A stretch of DNA of 64,000 nt from Nocardia sp. NBC_00403 (GCF_036046055.1 NZ_CP107939.1:4836001-4900000); one strand, 5' to 3'. Shown: positions 9,779 through 18,533, counted from the first letter of the stretch. Program-made: numbers and translations. The notes: a model not told the origin generated them from the sequence alone.

Positions 9779-10896
9779 CACAGGTTCACCAGCTTTCGGC
9801 GTCGCACGAGCAGAATGAAGCACGGTGCGCCGATCGCGGCGAGGGTGACACCGACCTCGAGCTCGCCGGGCCTTGCCACGACGCGTCCGACGATATCGGC
9901 AATCAGCAGCAGCAACGCGCCGAACAAGCCGGAGTACGGGATCAACCAGCGGTAGTCGGGTCCGGTGAACACTCGGGCCAGATGGGGCACTACCAATCCG
10001 AGAAAGGCAATGGGCCCGACGGCGGCGGTCGCGGCTCCGCACAGCAGGACGATCGCGGCCAGCCCCAGCGCCCGGCTGCGCCCGATATCGACACCGAGCC
10101 CGCGGGCGACCTCGTCGCCGAGGCTGAGCAGGTTCAATCCCGGCGATGCCGCCACCGCCAGCACGAGACCGACCGCCAGGAACGGCAACACCTGCCAGAA
10201 CACTTCCGCGTCGCGCCCGCTCACGCTGCCGACTACCCAGAACCGATACGTGTCCAGCGCCGTGGTGTCCAGCAATACAACGGTATTCGTCATTGCCTGC
10301 AGGAATGCGGTCACCGCCGCGCCGGCCAGCACCAGGCTCAGCGGGCTCGCCTTCCCGCCGCCGATGGACGACACCGTGAACACCACCAGCCCGGCGATCA
10401 GCGCCCCGGCGAAGGCGAACCAGATGTACTGCTCGGGCGCGGTGAAGGCGAAGAGGTAGACGCTCAGGGCCGCAAGAAATGCGGCGCCCGCATTGAGGCC
10501 GAGCATCCCGGCGTCGGCGAGCGGGTTGCGGGTGTAGCCCTGGATCAGCGCACCGGCGATGCCGAGTGCCAGTCCACAGGCAAGCGCGAGCGCGGTGCGG
10601 GGCAATCGAAGCCCGCGCACGATCTCTTCGGCCGTCGATCCGGCCTGGCAGTGGAAGGGGCCGACCGGGCAGGTGAGTGCGTCGTGCATCGCGGCATAGA
10701 CAGTGCCGGGCGAGAGCGTGCGGGTCCCGATCGCGATGCCGGCCACCGCGGCGGCCAGCAGCACAGCCGTCAGCAGGAGCAGTCCGAGCCACCGACGCCG
10801 CGAGGTTTTCGCCTGCGGTCCGGTGCTGCGTGTCCGCGCCTGTTGCGCAGTTTTCGATCGTGCCGCCTTCGGCGCGGCGGTGCCTGATGCCGTCAC
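9778..10896 (-). CDS. FecCD-family iron-siderophore ABC transporter permease (first gene of operon)
   Basis: 372 residues, GTG start at 10896 with AGGAG about 12 bases upstream. BtuC-type fold with 'LRLPRTALALACGLALGIAGALIQGYTRNPLADAGMLGLNAGAAF' and 'GPIAFLGLVVPHLAR'. It heads a three-gene operon with overlapping stops and starts. An IdeR-like iron box lies 46-64 bases upstream, so repression under iron sufficiency is likely. Confidence 0.92.
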   Translation of the reverse strand: MTASGTAAPKAARSKTAQQARTRSTGPQAKTSRRRWLGLLLLTAVLLAAAVAGIAIGTRTLSPGTVYAAMHDALTCPVGPFHCQAGSTAEEIVRGLRLPRTALALACGLALGIAGALIQGYTRNPLADAGMLGLNAGAAFLAALSVYLFAFTAPEQYIWFAFAGALIAGLVVFTVSSIGGGKASPLSLVLAGAAVTAFLQAMTNTVVLLDTTALDTYRFWVVGSVSGRDAEVFWQVLPFLAVGLVLAVAASPGLNLLSLGDEVARGLGVDIGRSRALGLAAIVLLCGAATAAVGPIAFLGLVVPHLARVFTGPDYRWLIPYSGLFGALLLLIADIVGRVVARPGELEVGVTLAAIGAPCFILLVRRRKLVNL

Positions 10897-10941
10897 GGCG
10901 ACGAACTACTCCTGACTCTGTATCTCGCGCGGGTTGCGAAG

Positions 10942-10960
10942 TCTGGTAAGCCTAACCTAT
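10942..10960. promoter_or_regulatory. IdeR/DtxR iron box
   Basis: On the minus strand ATAGGTTAGGCTTACCAGA matches the iron-box consensus TTAGGTTAGGCTAACCTAA at 15 of 19 positions. It lies between the divergent siderophore permease (start 10896) and the unknown gene at 11005, so it could regulate both. Confidence 0.75.
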
Positions 10961-11004
10961 CTTCCGCTATAGACCCATGATGGAGCCGACCCCGAGGAGG
11001 TTCG

Positions 11005-11718
11005 ATGCCCGAGCCAGTGATGACCTACACGGCCCGCCGCTCCCACGTGGAATTCGGACGCGTGTGTAACCGGCTTCGCGCACTGCAACCGGAACATCCG
11101 CGCGTCTACGCGGTGGCCGCAATGTCCGAGCAGAGCAAACGTCGATGGTGGCGGCTCTCGGATGGATTGCGGGAGGGGCGGATCGAGCTGATGTACCGCC
11201 GCCACGCGGCAGAGATGATCAGCGCGGACACTGCCGCCGAGGTAGTGGCGACCGCCCTGATCCATGCGGTGATCGGCCGGGTGGTCGCGCTGCTTGTCTT
11301 CGAGGGGCGGGCCTGGGATCCGGGGCTGGAGAACCTCTGGATCCACACCGACAACGATGGTGGCATCGATTGGGCAGGCCTGGTGGACACCACCATTCGC
11401 GTGCTCGACGGTGACCGGCTGGTTGGACAGCCCGGTGTGGTGACGCTGCCGTGCGAGCGCGCGATGTACGTCTGGCTGGCGCACCGGTGCGAGCCGTCGC
11501 TGACGATGATCCAGTACAGCCTCGCGCGCTGTTCGGCCCTGAGCGCCCGCCGCTTCTGGTCGTTGGTCGGCGAATCCGTCATCGGCGCAGCGACTTACGT
11601 GCCGGACCTGGCGCGCAGGGATGCGCTGGTCGGCGCACAGCGTGGTCAGGGGCTGCTCATGGCATTCGAGGAGCGCGGCCTGCCGGTGCGTCGAACGGCG
11701 GGTTGCCTGGTCAGGTAG
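11005..11718 (+). CDS. Conserved hypothetical protein, probably iron-regulated
   Basis: 237 residues, no signal peptide or membrane span. The start is supported by GAGGAGG five bases before the ATG. It is divergent from the siderophore permease operon across a short region holding an IdeR box, which suggests a role in iron use. The central helical stretch ('AAEVVATALIHAVIGRVVALLVFEGRAW') and Trp-rich beta segments are weakly reminiscent of FhuF-type siderophore reductases. However, the C-terminal clustered cysteines that bind the FhuF 2Fe-2S centre are absent; the single cysteines are scattered. I do not assign a function. Confidence 0.75.
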   Translation: MPEPVMTYTARRSHVEFGRVCNRLRALQPEHPRVYAVAAMSEQSKRRWWRLSDGLREGRIELMYRRHAAEMISADTAAEVVATALIHAVIGRVVALLVFEGRAWDPGLENLWIHTDNDGGIDWAGLVDTTIRVLDGDRLVGQPGVVTLPCERAMYVWLAHRCEPSLTMIQYSLARCSALSARRFWSLVGESVIGAATYVPDLARRDALVGAQRGQGLLMAFEERGLPVRRTAGCLVR

Positions 11719-11752
11719 CCCGAAATGGCAGCACTGTGCAGCGCATCGGGCG

Positions 11753-12166
11753 TCAGCTCGAGCTCCATCCCGACCAGCGGTGGACATCGACGGCGATCAC
11801 CGGTCCCGGCGGTGGCTGTTTCGTGTAGTCGGGATAGCGTGCGGTCAACTGGCGCTTCGCCATTCGCTCCTCGTCGGAGCCGACGATACGGGCGTTGCCG
11901 TCGGCGCGCGCCCACCACAACTGGGTCCAGTCGTCGTCATAGCGGTCGGCGAGCACGCTGACTGCCGGATTGGCCGCGATGTTCGCCAACCGTCGCAACT
12001 TCGTGGACGTTTTGGGCTTCGCGTCGACACTGGTGTAGACGACATCGTCGACCAGGATGAACACAATCGGAACGATGTGTGGCAGGCCGGACCTCGACGC
12101 GGTCGCCAGTCGTGCGACGGGGCTGGTCGCGAACCGTCTGCGTGCTTCGTCGGGACTCAGTCGCAC
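11753..12166 (-). CDS. PPOX-class, F420-dependent-type oxidoreductase (TIGR03668-like)
   Basis: 137 residues from the GTG at 12166. This start is preferred because GAGGAGG lies just upstream and because the family begins 'MRLSPxEARRRF', as here ('VRLSPDEARRRFATSPVARLAT'). The split beta-barrel is recognisable in 'GLPHIVPIVFILVDDVVYTSVDAKPKTSTKLRRLANIAANP' and 'WWARADGNARI'. Relatives bind F420 or FMN. The substrate is unknown. It is divergent from the gene at 12389, with a 17-base dyad between them. Confidence 0.85.
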   Translation of the reverse strand: MRLSPDEARRRFATSPVARLATASRSGLPHIVPIVFILVDDVVYTSVDAKPKTSTKLRRLANIAANPAVSVLADRYDDDWTQLWWARADGNARIVGSDEERMAKRQLTARYPDYTKQPPPGPVIAVDVHRWSGWSSS

Positions 12167-12274
12167 GCCGGCCTCCTCGAATTGGCGCGGTGTCCACAGT
12201 AAGTATGCAGGCGAGCGGGAGTTGTTCATGCTGCCACACCTGTCCGTGTCGGCCCATTGACTAATGATAAGCAG

Positions 12275-12291
12275 GTGCATATCGTATGCAC
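12275..12291. promoter_or_regulatory. Perfect dyad, probable operator
   Basis: GTGCATATCGTATGCAC: 7-base arms around TCG, immediately followed on the plus strand by ATGTATATC, a plausible -10 region. It lies between the divergent PPOX gene and the short ORF at 12335. No regulator gene is adjacent. Confidence 0.45.
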
Positions 12292-12334
12292 ATGTATATC
12301 AATTCAGTCTCTGGATAAGTAAGGAGGACGGGGC

Positions 12335-12382
12335 ATGCGGGTTCGCGCCGTGCAGGGTGCGTCCCCGATCTATCGCCCCTGA
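12335..12382 (+). CDS. Possible 15-residue leader peptide
   Basis: ATG at 12335 is preceded by AAGGAGG with seven intervening bases, the best Shine-Dalgarno in this neighbourhood, and encodes MRVRAVQGASPIYRP followed by TGA. The next gene starts six bases after this stop and has no recognisable ribosome binding site, suggesting translational coupling. No run of a single regulatory amino acid is present, so amino-acid attenuation is not evident. Translation is unproven. Confidence 0.4.
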   Translation: MRVRAVQGASPIYRP

Positions 12383-12388
12383 CCATCA

Positions 12389-12910
12389 ATGGGAAATACA
12401 CGACCTCTGTGGAGAGACCTCCTCGACGACCGCAGGCTGCCGTGGCAAACCTGGCGTCGGCACCGCGCGCCCGGTTCGTCGCTGGCCGACCTGGTGCTCA
12501 ACAGCAGATGGAAATCCGGAGCCGCGGCCCGAGCCGGTGGCCCGTTCATGATCAGCATGACCCAATACACGACCACGCAGGTGACCGACGTTCCGGCCAT
12601 CTGGCGTGCCTCGGAGCGGTTGGGTGATCAGCTGGCGATGATCGACGGCGCGGTCGGCGTGCTGACCTATTTCCGACCCGCACACCGTCAGGTCGGGTCG
12701 CTGTCGATCTGGGCGGATGACAGGGGATTGGCGAAGTTCATGGGCCTGCCTTACCACGTCGAGATCATGCGGAAGTATCGGCCGCGCGGTCTGCCGATCC
12801 GGTCGGCCAAGTGGTGGACCGAGGAATTTCGCATCGGTGTGGCGCTGATGGAGGGATTGCAGCTGCTCGACGATCACGATGAGCGCCGTGTGGTGCGCCC
12901 CAAGGTATGA
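12389..12910 (+). CDS. Monooxygenase-like alpha/beta-barrel protein (spheroidene monooxygenase/DUF3291-like)
   Basis: Up to 173 residues. From about residue 54 ('MISMTQYTTTQVTDVPAIWRASERLGDQLAMIDGAVGVLTYFRP') the pattern is that of a dimeric alpha/beta-barrel. The segment 'GSLSIWADDRGLAKFMGLPYHVEIMRKYRPRGLPIRSAKWWTEEF' resembles the CrtA/DUF3291 family. The first ~50 residues have no family counterpart, and an internal ATG at 12548 is an alternative start. No haem ligand or cofactor can be assigned from sequence. Confidence 0.65.
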   Translation: MGNTRPLWRDLLDDRRLPWQTWRRHRAPGSSLADLVLNSRWKSGAAARAGGPFMISMTQYTTTQVTDVPAIWRASERLGDQLAMIDGAVGVLTYFRPAHRQVGSLSIWADDRGLAKFMGLPYHVEIMRKYRPRGLPIRSAKWWTEEFRIGVALMEGLQLLDDHDERRVVRPKV

Positions 12911-13055
12911 CCCGGTCGCCCGCGGCGAGTCGGCCCTGCGGGGACCTGCAATTCGGTCGGCGCGGACCGTCGGCCGCCGACGCGTCCGCGGGCTCACGCT
13001 CATAAAGAGAAGGGAGGTTACCCACTCCTTCCACTCTCAACTTATAACGCACCGG

Positions 13056-13074
13056 GGGGCTTGCGGCAAGACCC
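13056..13074 (+). promoter_or_regulatory. Rifamycin-associated element (RAE)
   Basis: GGGGCTTGCGGCAAGACCC, an imperfect inverted repeat GGG-CTTGC/GCAAG-CCC, matches the 19-base RAE known upstream of rifamycin-inactivating genes in actinomycetes. It lies about ten bases after TTATAACG, a plausible -10 box, and 44 bases before the rgt ATG. It predicts rifamycin-inducible expression of rgt and helR. Confidence 0.88.
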
Positions 13075-13118
13075 GGGTCGTGCCGCAGAATTGCCGGCCG
13101 AGGCCAAAACCCGCGGAA

Positions 13119-14369
13119 ATGGGAGTCGTGAAATTGCGTGTGGTGTTGTCGACCTATGGGTCGCGCGGGGACGTCGAACCGCTGGTGGGACTCGCGGTGC
13201 AGTTGCGGGCACACGGCGCAGAGGTGCGGGTGTGCGCGCCGCCGGACGAGGACTTCGCGCAGCGGCTGGCCGGTGTCGGCGTGCCGATGGTGCCGGTCGG
13301 CCGGTCGGCGCGCGCGCTGACGACTGCGGCGCCGTCGTCGTCGTCCCTGCCCCAGCGCGCGGCCGAGCTGATCGCCGGCCAGTTCGAGGCGGTCGCCGCG
13401 GCGGCCGCGGGATGCGACGCTCTGGTGGCGACCGGCATGTTGCCTGCCGCGGCCGGCGCGCTCTCGGTGGCCGAGAAGCTGGGCATCCGCTCCGTGTCCG
13501 TGACTTTCCAGCAGCTCACACTGCCGTCGCCGCACCACCCGCCGCTGGCGTATGCGGGCCGGCCGTTCCCGCCGGAGGTGACCGACAACCGGGTGCTGTG
13601 GGACCTGGACGCCCAAAGCGGCAACGCCCTGTTCGGTGCGGCGCTCAACACCAACCGGGCGTCGATCGGCCTGCCCCCGGTGGACAACGTTCGCGACTAC
13701 GTCATCGGTGACCAGCCGTGGCTGGCGACGGACCCGACCCTGGACCCGTGGCAGGAGACGCCGGACCTCGACGTAGTGCAGACCGGCGCGTGGATCCTGC
13801 CCGACGTTCGCCCACTCCCGGACGAACTGGTGGCGTTCCTGGACGCCGGCGCACCACCGGTGTACGCAGGCTTCGGCAGCATGCCCATGCGCGCCTCGAA
13901 GGACATCGCCGAGGTGACCATCGAGGCGATCCGCGCGCAGGGCCGTCGCGCACTCGTCGCCCGCGGTTGGGCGGACATGGGCCTGATCGACGATCGGGAC
14001 GATTGTTTCGTTGTCGGCGAGGTCAACCACCAGGCACTGTTCGGCCGGGTGGCCGCCGTCGTGCACCACGGCGGCGCGGGCACCACGACGACGGCCACCC
14101 GGGCCGGCGCGCCTCAGGTGGTGGTACCACAGGCGGCGGACCAGCCGTACTGGGCCGGCCGGGTGGCCGACCTGGGCATCGGCGCGCAACACGACGGTCC
14201 GACTCCGACCACCGAGTCCCTGTCGGCCGCGCTCGCGACGGCTTTGACCTCCGAGACCCGCGCACGAGCGACCACGGTGGCCGGCGCGATTCGCACCGAC
14301 GGGGCGACGGTGGGCGCGACTCTGCTGCTCGACGCGGTCAGCCGAGAAAGACCGCCGGTATCCGCATGA
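13119..14369 (+). CDS. rgt: Rifamycin glycosyltransferase (GT1 family)
   Basis: 416 residues if started at ATG 13119; GTG at 13128 is an alternative, giving an N-terminus 'KLRVVLSTYGSRGDVEP'. GT-B fold: the N-terminal domain carries STYGSRGDVEPLVGLA, and the C-terminal domain carries the nucleotide-sugar site 'VNHQALFGRVAAVVHHGGAGTTTTATRAGAPQVVVPQAADQPYWAGRV'. Relatives include macrolide, glycopeptide and rifamycin glycosyltransferases. The RAE just upstream and helR just downstream make rifamycin the likely acceptor: Nocardia Rgt glucosylates the ansa-chain C23 hydroxyl and inactivates the drug. Substrate assignment is inferred from context. Confidence 0.87.
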   Translation: MGVVKLRVVLSTYGSRGDVEPLVGLAVQLRAHGAEVRVCAPPDEDFAQRLAGVGVPMVPVGRSARALTTAAPSSSSLPQRAAELIAGQFEAVAAAAAGCDALVATGMLPAAAGALSVAEKLGIRSVSVTFQQLTLPSPHHPPLAYAGRPFPPEVTDNRVLWDLDAQSGNALFGAALNTNRASIGLPPVDNVRDYVIGDQPWLATDPTLDPWQETPDLDVVQTGAWILPDVRPLPDELVAFLDAGAPPVYAGFGSMPMRASKDIAEVTIEAIRAQGRRALVARGWADMGLIDDRDDCFVVGEVNHQALFGRVAAVVHHGGAGTTTTATRAGAPQVVVPQAADQPYWAGRVADLGIGAQHDGPTPTTESLSAALATALTSETRARATTVAGAIRTDGATVGATLLLDAVSRERPPVSA

Positions 14370-14407
14370 ACCACGTGGGGTCGTCGAGCCGGAAAAGTAA
14401 GGGGCAC

Positions 14408-16609
14408 ATGTCAACTCGAGGGTACGAAGCAGAATTGCAGTCCGAGCGGAGCTACGTGGCCGGGCTCTACACGCGGCTCGACGCCGAGCGCGCGCGAGCG
14501 AAGGGTAAGTACAGCGCGGCGTTGCGGGGAAACGGCGGGACACCGATGGAACGGGAAGTCGAGGTGCGCGCGCTGGCCAAGGAGGTGAAGCGGCTGGATG
14601 TGGCCGACAACGGGCTGTGTTTCGGTCGGTTGGACACTCTTTCGGGCGAACATTCCTACATCGGCCGGATCGGCCTTTTCGATGAGGAGAACGAGTTCGA
14701 ACCGGTGCTCCTCGATTGGCGGGCGCCGGCGGCGCGGGCGTTCTATGTCGCCACCGCCGCAACCCCGGAGAACATGCGTCGGCGCCGCCAGTTCCACACA
14801 CGCGCGCGTCGTGTGGTCGATTTCACCGACGATGTGCTCGGCCGCCCCAGTGGTGGCGAGGGAGGGGACGCAGCCCTGCTCGCGGCGGTCAACGCGCCGC
14901 GCGGTGACGGGATGGGCGACATCGTGGCGACGATCCAGGCCGAGCAGGACGAGATCATCCGGCTCGATCACCCCGGGGTGCTGGTGATCGAGGGTGGTCC
15001 GGGCACCGGGAAGACCGTGGTGGCACTGCACCGCGTTGCGTACCTGCTTTACACCCAACGGGAGCGGATGGAACGCCAGGGTGTGCTCGTGGTCGGGCCC
15101 AACCCGGCGTTCCTGAACCACATCGCCCGCGTACTGCCGTCGCTGGGCGAGACCAACGTGGTGTTCACGACCACCGGCGACCTCGTGCCCGGGCTGCGCG
15201 TCACCTCCGAGGACACCCCGCAAGCCGCGCGGCTCAAGGGCTCGCTGCAGATCCTGGATGTGCTCGCGGCGGCGGTCGCCGATCGCCAGCGACTGCCCGA
15301 GGATCCGGTGACGATCGAACTGACGGACGTCACGGTGCGGATCGACGCCGAGACCGCGGAGTGGGCCAGGACCGAGGCGCGCGCGAGTGGGCTGCCGCAC
15401 AACGAATCCCGCGCGGTGTTCCGCGAGATCGTCACGTGGGCGCTCACCGAACGGGCGATAGCCCGGATCGGCCGAGGCTGGCTGACCCGGGCGGACCGCG
15501 AAGCATGGGAGCAGTTGCGGGAGGACCTGGTCGAGGAGCTCGCGGACCACGACACCTTCACCGCCGCGCTCGACGAATTCTGGCCGATTCTGACGCCGGA
15601 AACACTTCTGGCACAGCTGTACACGTCTCCCGAGCGGCTGCGCGCGGCAGGCGCCGACCCGGCGCTGTTGCGCGCCGACGGCGACGCCTGGACGGTGTCG
15701 GACGTGCCGCTGCTCGACGAACTGGTCGACCTGCTCGGCCGTGACAAGCCCGCCGACCAGAGCGCCGAGCGGGAACGGAAAGCCGAGGCCGAGTATGCAG
15801 CCGGCGTGCTGGACATCATGATCAGCCGCGAGGACCTGATGGACGACGAGGACCATCTGCTCGCCCAGGACCTGCTGTACGCCGAGGACCTGGCGGATCG
15901 CTTCCTCGAGCGCGACACCCGGGAACTCGCCGAACGCGCTGCCGCGGACCGGGACTGGACCTACCGGCACGTCGTGATAGACGAGGCCCAAGAACTGTCC
16001 GAAATGGACTGGCGGGTGCTGATGCGGCGTTGCCCGGGCCGATCCTTCACGGTGGTGGGCGATCTCGCCCAACGCCGGTCGGTGGCCGGAGCGACCTCGT
16101 GGGACACGATGCTGGAGCCGTACGTGCCCGGCCGCTGGGCCTACCGGTCGCTGTCGGTGAACTACCGCACCCCGGCGGAGATCATGACCGTCGCCGCCGC
16201 GCTGCTCGCCGAGTTCGCGCCCGGGGTCAAGCCACCGGAGTCGGTCCGCGCGTGCGGCCTCCAGCCATGGTCCAGGCGGGTCGCCGAGGACGAATTGCCC
16301 ACTGCCATCGAGGAATTCGTACGGGAGGAAGCCGGTCGCGAAGGCACCAGCGTCGTGATCGGGCCACCGGGTGTGCCGGGCGCGGTGGCGGCGTCGGAGA
16401 CGAAGGGCTTGGAGTTCGACGCCGTCCTGGTCGTGGAACCAGAACGGATCCTCGCCGACGGCCCACGCGGCGCGGCCGAGCTCTATGTCGCCCTCACCCG
16501 TGCCACCCAACGCCTCGGCGTGCTGCACCAGGGCCCATTGCCGCAGGCCCTGACCGGACTCGCCGAAACCGGGACACCCGTCCCGGCCGGGAATCAACAG
16601 TCGGTGTAG
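14408..16609 (+). CDS. helR: HelR-type helicase-like RNA polymerase-protection protein (HelD family)
   Basis: 733 residues from ATG 14408, preceded by AAGGGG. An in-frame ATG at 14366 overlaps the rgt stop (ATGA) and would add 14 residues. The N-terminal coiled-coil region ('LQSERSYVAGLYTRLDAERARAKGKYSAAL') precedes Walker A GGPGTGKT (~196-203), and Walker B is 'VVIDEAQELSEMDW' (~522). The C-terminal UvrD-like motifs 'ETKGLEFDAVLVV' and 'LYVALTRAT' are present. An acidic loop (MDDEDHLLAQD) sits mid-protein. HelR displaces rifamycin from RNA polymerase. The call rests on HelD-family architecture plus the RAE/rgt context; a housekeeping HelD role is the alternative. Confidence 0.88.
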   Translation: MSTRGYEAELQSERSYVAGLYTRLDAERARAKGKYSAALRGNGGTPMEREVEVRALAKEVKRLDVADNGLCFGRLDTLSGEHSYIGRIGLFDEENEFEPVLLDWRAPAARAFYVATAATPENMRRRRQFHTRARRVVDFTDDVLGRPSGGEGGDAALLAAVNAPRGDGMGDIVATIQAEQDEIIRLDHPGVLVIEGGPGTGKTVVALHRVAYLLYTQRERMERQGVLVVGPNPAFLNHIARVLPSLGETNVVFTTTGDLVPGLRVTSEDTPQAARLKGSLQILDVLAAAVADRQRLPEDPVTIELTDVTVRIDAETAEWARTEARASGLPHNESRAVFREIVTWALTERAIARIGRGWLTRADREAWEQLREDLVEELADHDTFTAALDEFWPILTPETLLAQLYTSPERLRAAGADPALLRADGDAWTVSDVPLLDELVDLLGRDKPADQSAERERKAEAEYAAGVLDIMISREDLMDDEDHLLAQDLLYAEDLADRFLERDTRELAERAAADRDWTYRHVVIDEAQELSEMDWRVLMRRCPGRSFTVVGDLAQRRSVAGATSWDTMLEPYVPGRWAYRSLSVNYRTPAEIMTVAAALLAEFAPGVKPPESVRACGLQPWSRRVAEDELPTAIEEFVREEAGREGTSVVIGPPGVPGAVAASETKGLEFDAVLVVEPERILADGPRGAAELYVALTRATQRLGVLHQGPLPQALTGLAETGTPVPAGNQQSV

Positions 16610-16610
16610 C

Positions 16611-16638
16611 GAGGTGGGCGGGACAGCCCGCCCACCTC
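16611..16638 (+). terminator. Strong hairpin terminator after helR
   Basis: GAGGTGGGCGGG-ACAG-CCCGCCCACCTC: a perfect 12-base-pair stem with a four-base loop, beginning two bases after the helR stop. No T-run follows, as is common in actinobacterial terminators. Confidence 0.8.
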
Positions 16639-16772
16639 ACGGTCGGACCGATGCCCTCAGTCCGCGCGCAGCGTGTCCAGCAGTTGCGCCGCCGCGGCGG
16701 TACGGAGTAGGGCAGGGGTACAGCTGAAATGAGTGCGGCCAGACGGCTGGACTTTCCCGGGTTCCTGGATCG

Positions 16773-18044
16773 TCACGCCTGTTTCGACGCGAGCTCGATC
16801 ACGGTGATATCGGAGGGGGCGCCCACACGGACCGGAGGTCCCCACGCGCCCGCGCCACGGGTGACGTAGAGCTGGGTGTCGCCGTAGCGTTCCAGACCGG
16901 CGACGGTTGGATTGGCCAGGCCGGCAAGGAAATTGCCCGGCCACATCTGGCCGCCGTGGGTGTGGCCGGACAGCTGCAGATCGACGCCGAACTCGACCGC
17001 GTCGTGAATCTGCACCGGCTGATGTGCCAGCAGCACCGCGGTACGCGCGAGATCACGGTTTCCGAGCGCCGCGACGAAATCCGGCCCCTGCCCGATGCGT
17101 GCACCCTGAATATCGTTGACGCCTGCGAGGTCGAAATGTGGCAGTTCGGCGCGGCTGTTCGCCAGCAGGTGCAGTCCGAGTTCCTGCACGTGCTCGGTCC
17201 ATTGTTCGGCGCCGGAGAAGTATTCGTGGTTGCCGGTGACGAAATAGGCGCCATGTCTCGCGTGTAGCCGCGACAGCGGTTCGACCGCTGACCGCAGGTG
17301 TTCGACGCTACCGTCGACCAGATCGCCGACCACGGCAATAAGATCCGGCTGTGTGCCGTTGATCGTCTGGACCACCCGCTCGGCGAACCCGCGGCCCAGA
17401 ATCGGACCGAGATGAATATCGCTGACCACGGCGATCCGGAATCCGTGCGCGGCGCGCGGCAGATTGGCCAGCGGCACCGTCAACTGCTTTACCCGCGGAC
17501 CGGTCAGCACGCCGTAGCTGCCATAGCCGACGGTGGTCACCGCCGCCAGCGCCGCCGCACCGCTCGCCGCACGAGAAACGAAGAGCCGCCGCGAAACCGG
17601 CGCGGGATCTTCCTGCTGCTTCCGGCGATCTCGCGTCGCGGCGTCGGATACCCCGGTTGCGGGAACCACTACGTGCTGGGGTGCCGGGACCATCGTCGCG
17701 GAGCTGTTCGCGCGGGTGATCCACCGTCGGAACAGCGGCCGGACCAGCTCGCTCACCAGCAGCCACAGCACGAGATAGACCAACAGCGCCCCCCACATAT
17801 AGCCGGGCCAGGCGATGATCTGGATGATCAGGAACGGAATCCCGGCCGATTCGGCCACGAACGCACCGACCAACAGCGCCGGCCCCGCGATGATCACCCC
17901 GGTACCCGCTCGGCGGGCGATCGACCAGCGCACCGTCGTATCTCGCACGAGCCGCCGCCACAGATACCAGTGCAGCCCGCCGAACATCCCCACAACAACG
18001 AGTCCTGCGACAACCAACATCACGACAACGAACACGACGCCCAC
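16773..18044 (-). CDS. Membrane-anchored metallophosphoesterase (YkuE-like)
   Basis: 423 residues. Four or so N-terminal membrane spans (residues 1-115) are followed by an 'SRRLFVSRAASGAAALAA' segment resembling a twin-arginine region. The calcineurin-like domain carries all metal-binding motifs: DIHLG, VGDLVDG, GNHEY, LAHQP and GHTHGGQ. The position of the catalytic domain after the spans suggests it faces outward. Substrate is unknown; relatives act on UDP-diacylglucosamine or other phosphodiesters. It converges with helR. Confidence 0.88.
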   Translation of the reverse strand: MGVVFVVVMLVVAGLVVVGMFGGLHWYLWRRLVRDTTVRWSIARRAGTGVIIAGPALLVGAFVAESAGIPFLIIQIIAWPGYMWGALLVYLVLWLLVSELVRPLFRRWITRANSSATMVPAPQHVVVPATGVSDAATRDRRKQQEDPAPVSRRLFVSRAASGAAALAAVTTVGYGSYGVLTGPRVKQLTVPLANLPRAAHGFRIAVVSDIHLGPILGRGFAERVVQTINGTQPDLIAVVGDLVDGSVEHLRSAVEPLSRLHARHGAYFVTGNHEYFSGAEQWTEHVQELGLHLLANSRAELPHFDLAGVNDIQGARIGQGPDFVAALGNRDLARTAVLLAHQPVQIHDAVEFGVDLQLSGHTHGGQMWPGNFLAGLANPTVAGLERYGDTQLYVTRGAGAWGPPVRVGAPSDITVIELASKQA

Positions 18045-18431
18045 GGCCTCACTCTATGTCGAGGCGAAGTTCGACGAGCCGAACCAAGTGGCTTCCCGTG
18101 GCGCTGCCACGGCGGCGTCGCAGCCCGCTATCGCCACTCGTCCCGGCGGATCACGTTGTTCTGCAACATATCCAGCGTGGCGAGGCAAATGCGGTCGCGG
18201 AGGTGCCCGACCAAGGCAGTCCATTGACGTGTGTACCCGGCACCACGCTGTAGCTCTTTGCGCAGCGAGGCGGGTGTACGCGCCCCTCGGGCTCACTGGG
18301 TTTCGGTTTCCACGAAGATCGAACCATCGGCTGATGTTGCCTCGAGGATCGGCGAAATGCGTTGCCGGGATTCCATTCGAGGGCTGTCCCGCGCAAGCGT
18401 GCTGGGGGAGAAGCTCTCGGTGCGAAGAGAG

Positions 18432-18472
18432 GGCGGCGGGTTTCAGGTGGTTGCCATCTGAAACCCGCCGCC
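18432..18472. terminator. Stable hairpin, 15-base-pair perfect stem
   Basis: GGCGGCGGGTTTCAG (18432-18446) pairs with CTGAAACCCGCCGCC (18458-18472) around an 11-base loop. It has the form of an intrinsic terminator, but no gene on either strand ends close by. It may terminate an unannotated transcript or the long metallophosphoesterase leader. Confidence 0.5.
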
Positions 18473-18533
18473 GGCAGAGGATCGGGGCCGCCGCAGCCCT
18501 CGGGGCTCGCTCGATCCGAACGCCGAAGTTAGT

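Noticed and set aside
14411..16597. 728-codon open frame on the minus strand
   Set aside because: It is the antisense shadow of helR; the plus-strand frame has all HelD motifs, and high GC keeps the opposite frame open.
18074..18300. Short minus-strand frames in the gap after the phosphoesterase
   Set aside because: No start codon with a ribosome binding site, interrupted by stops, and no recognisable motif.
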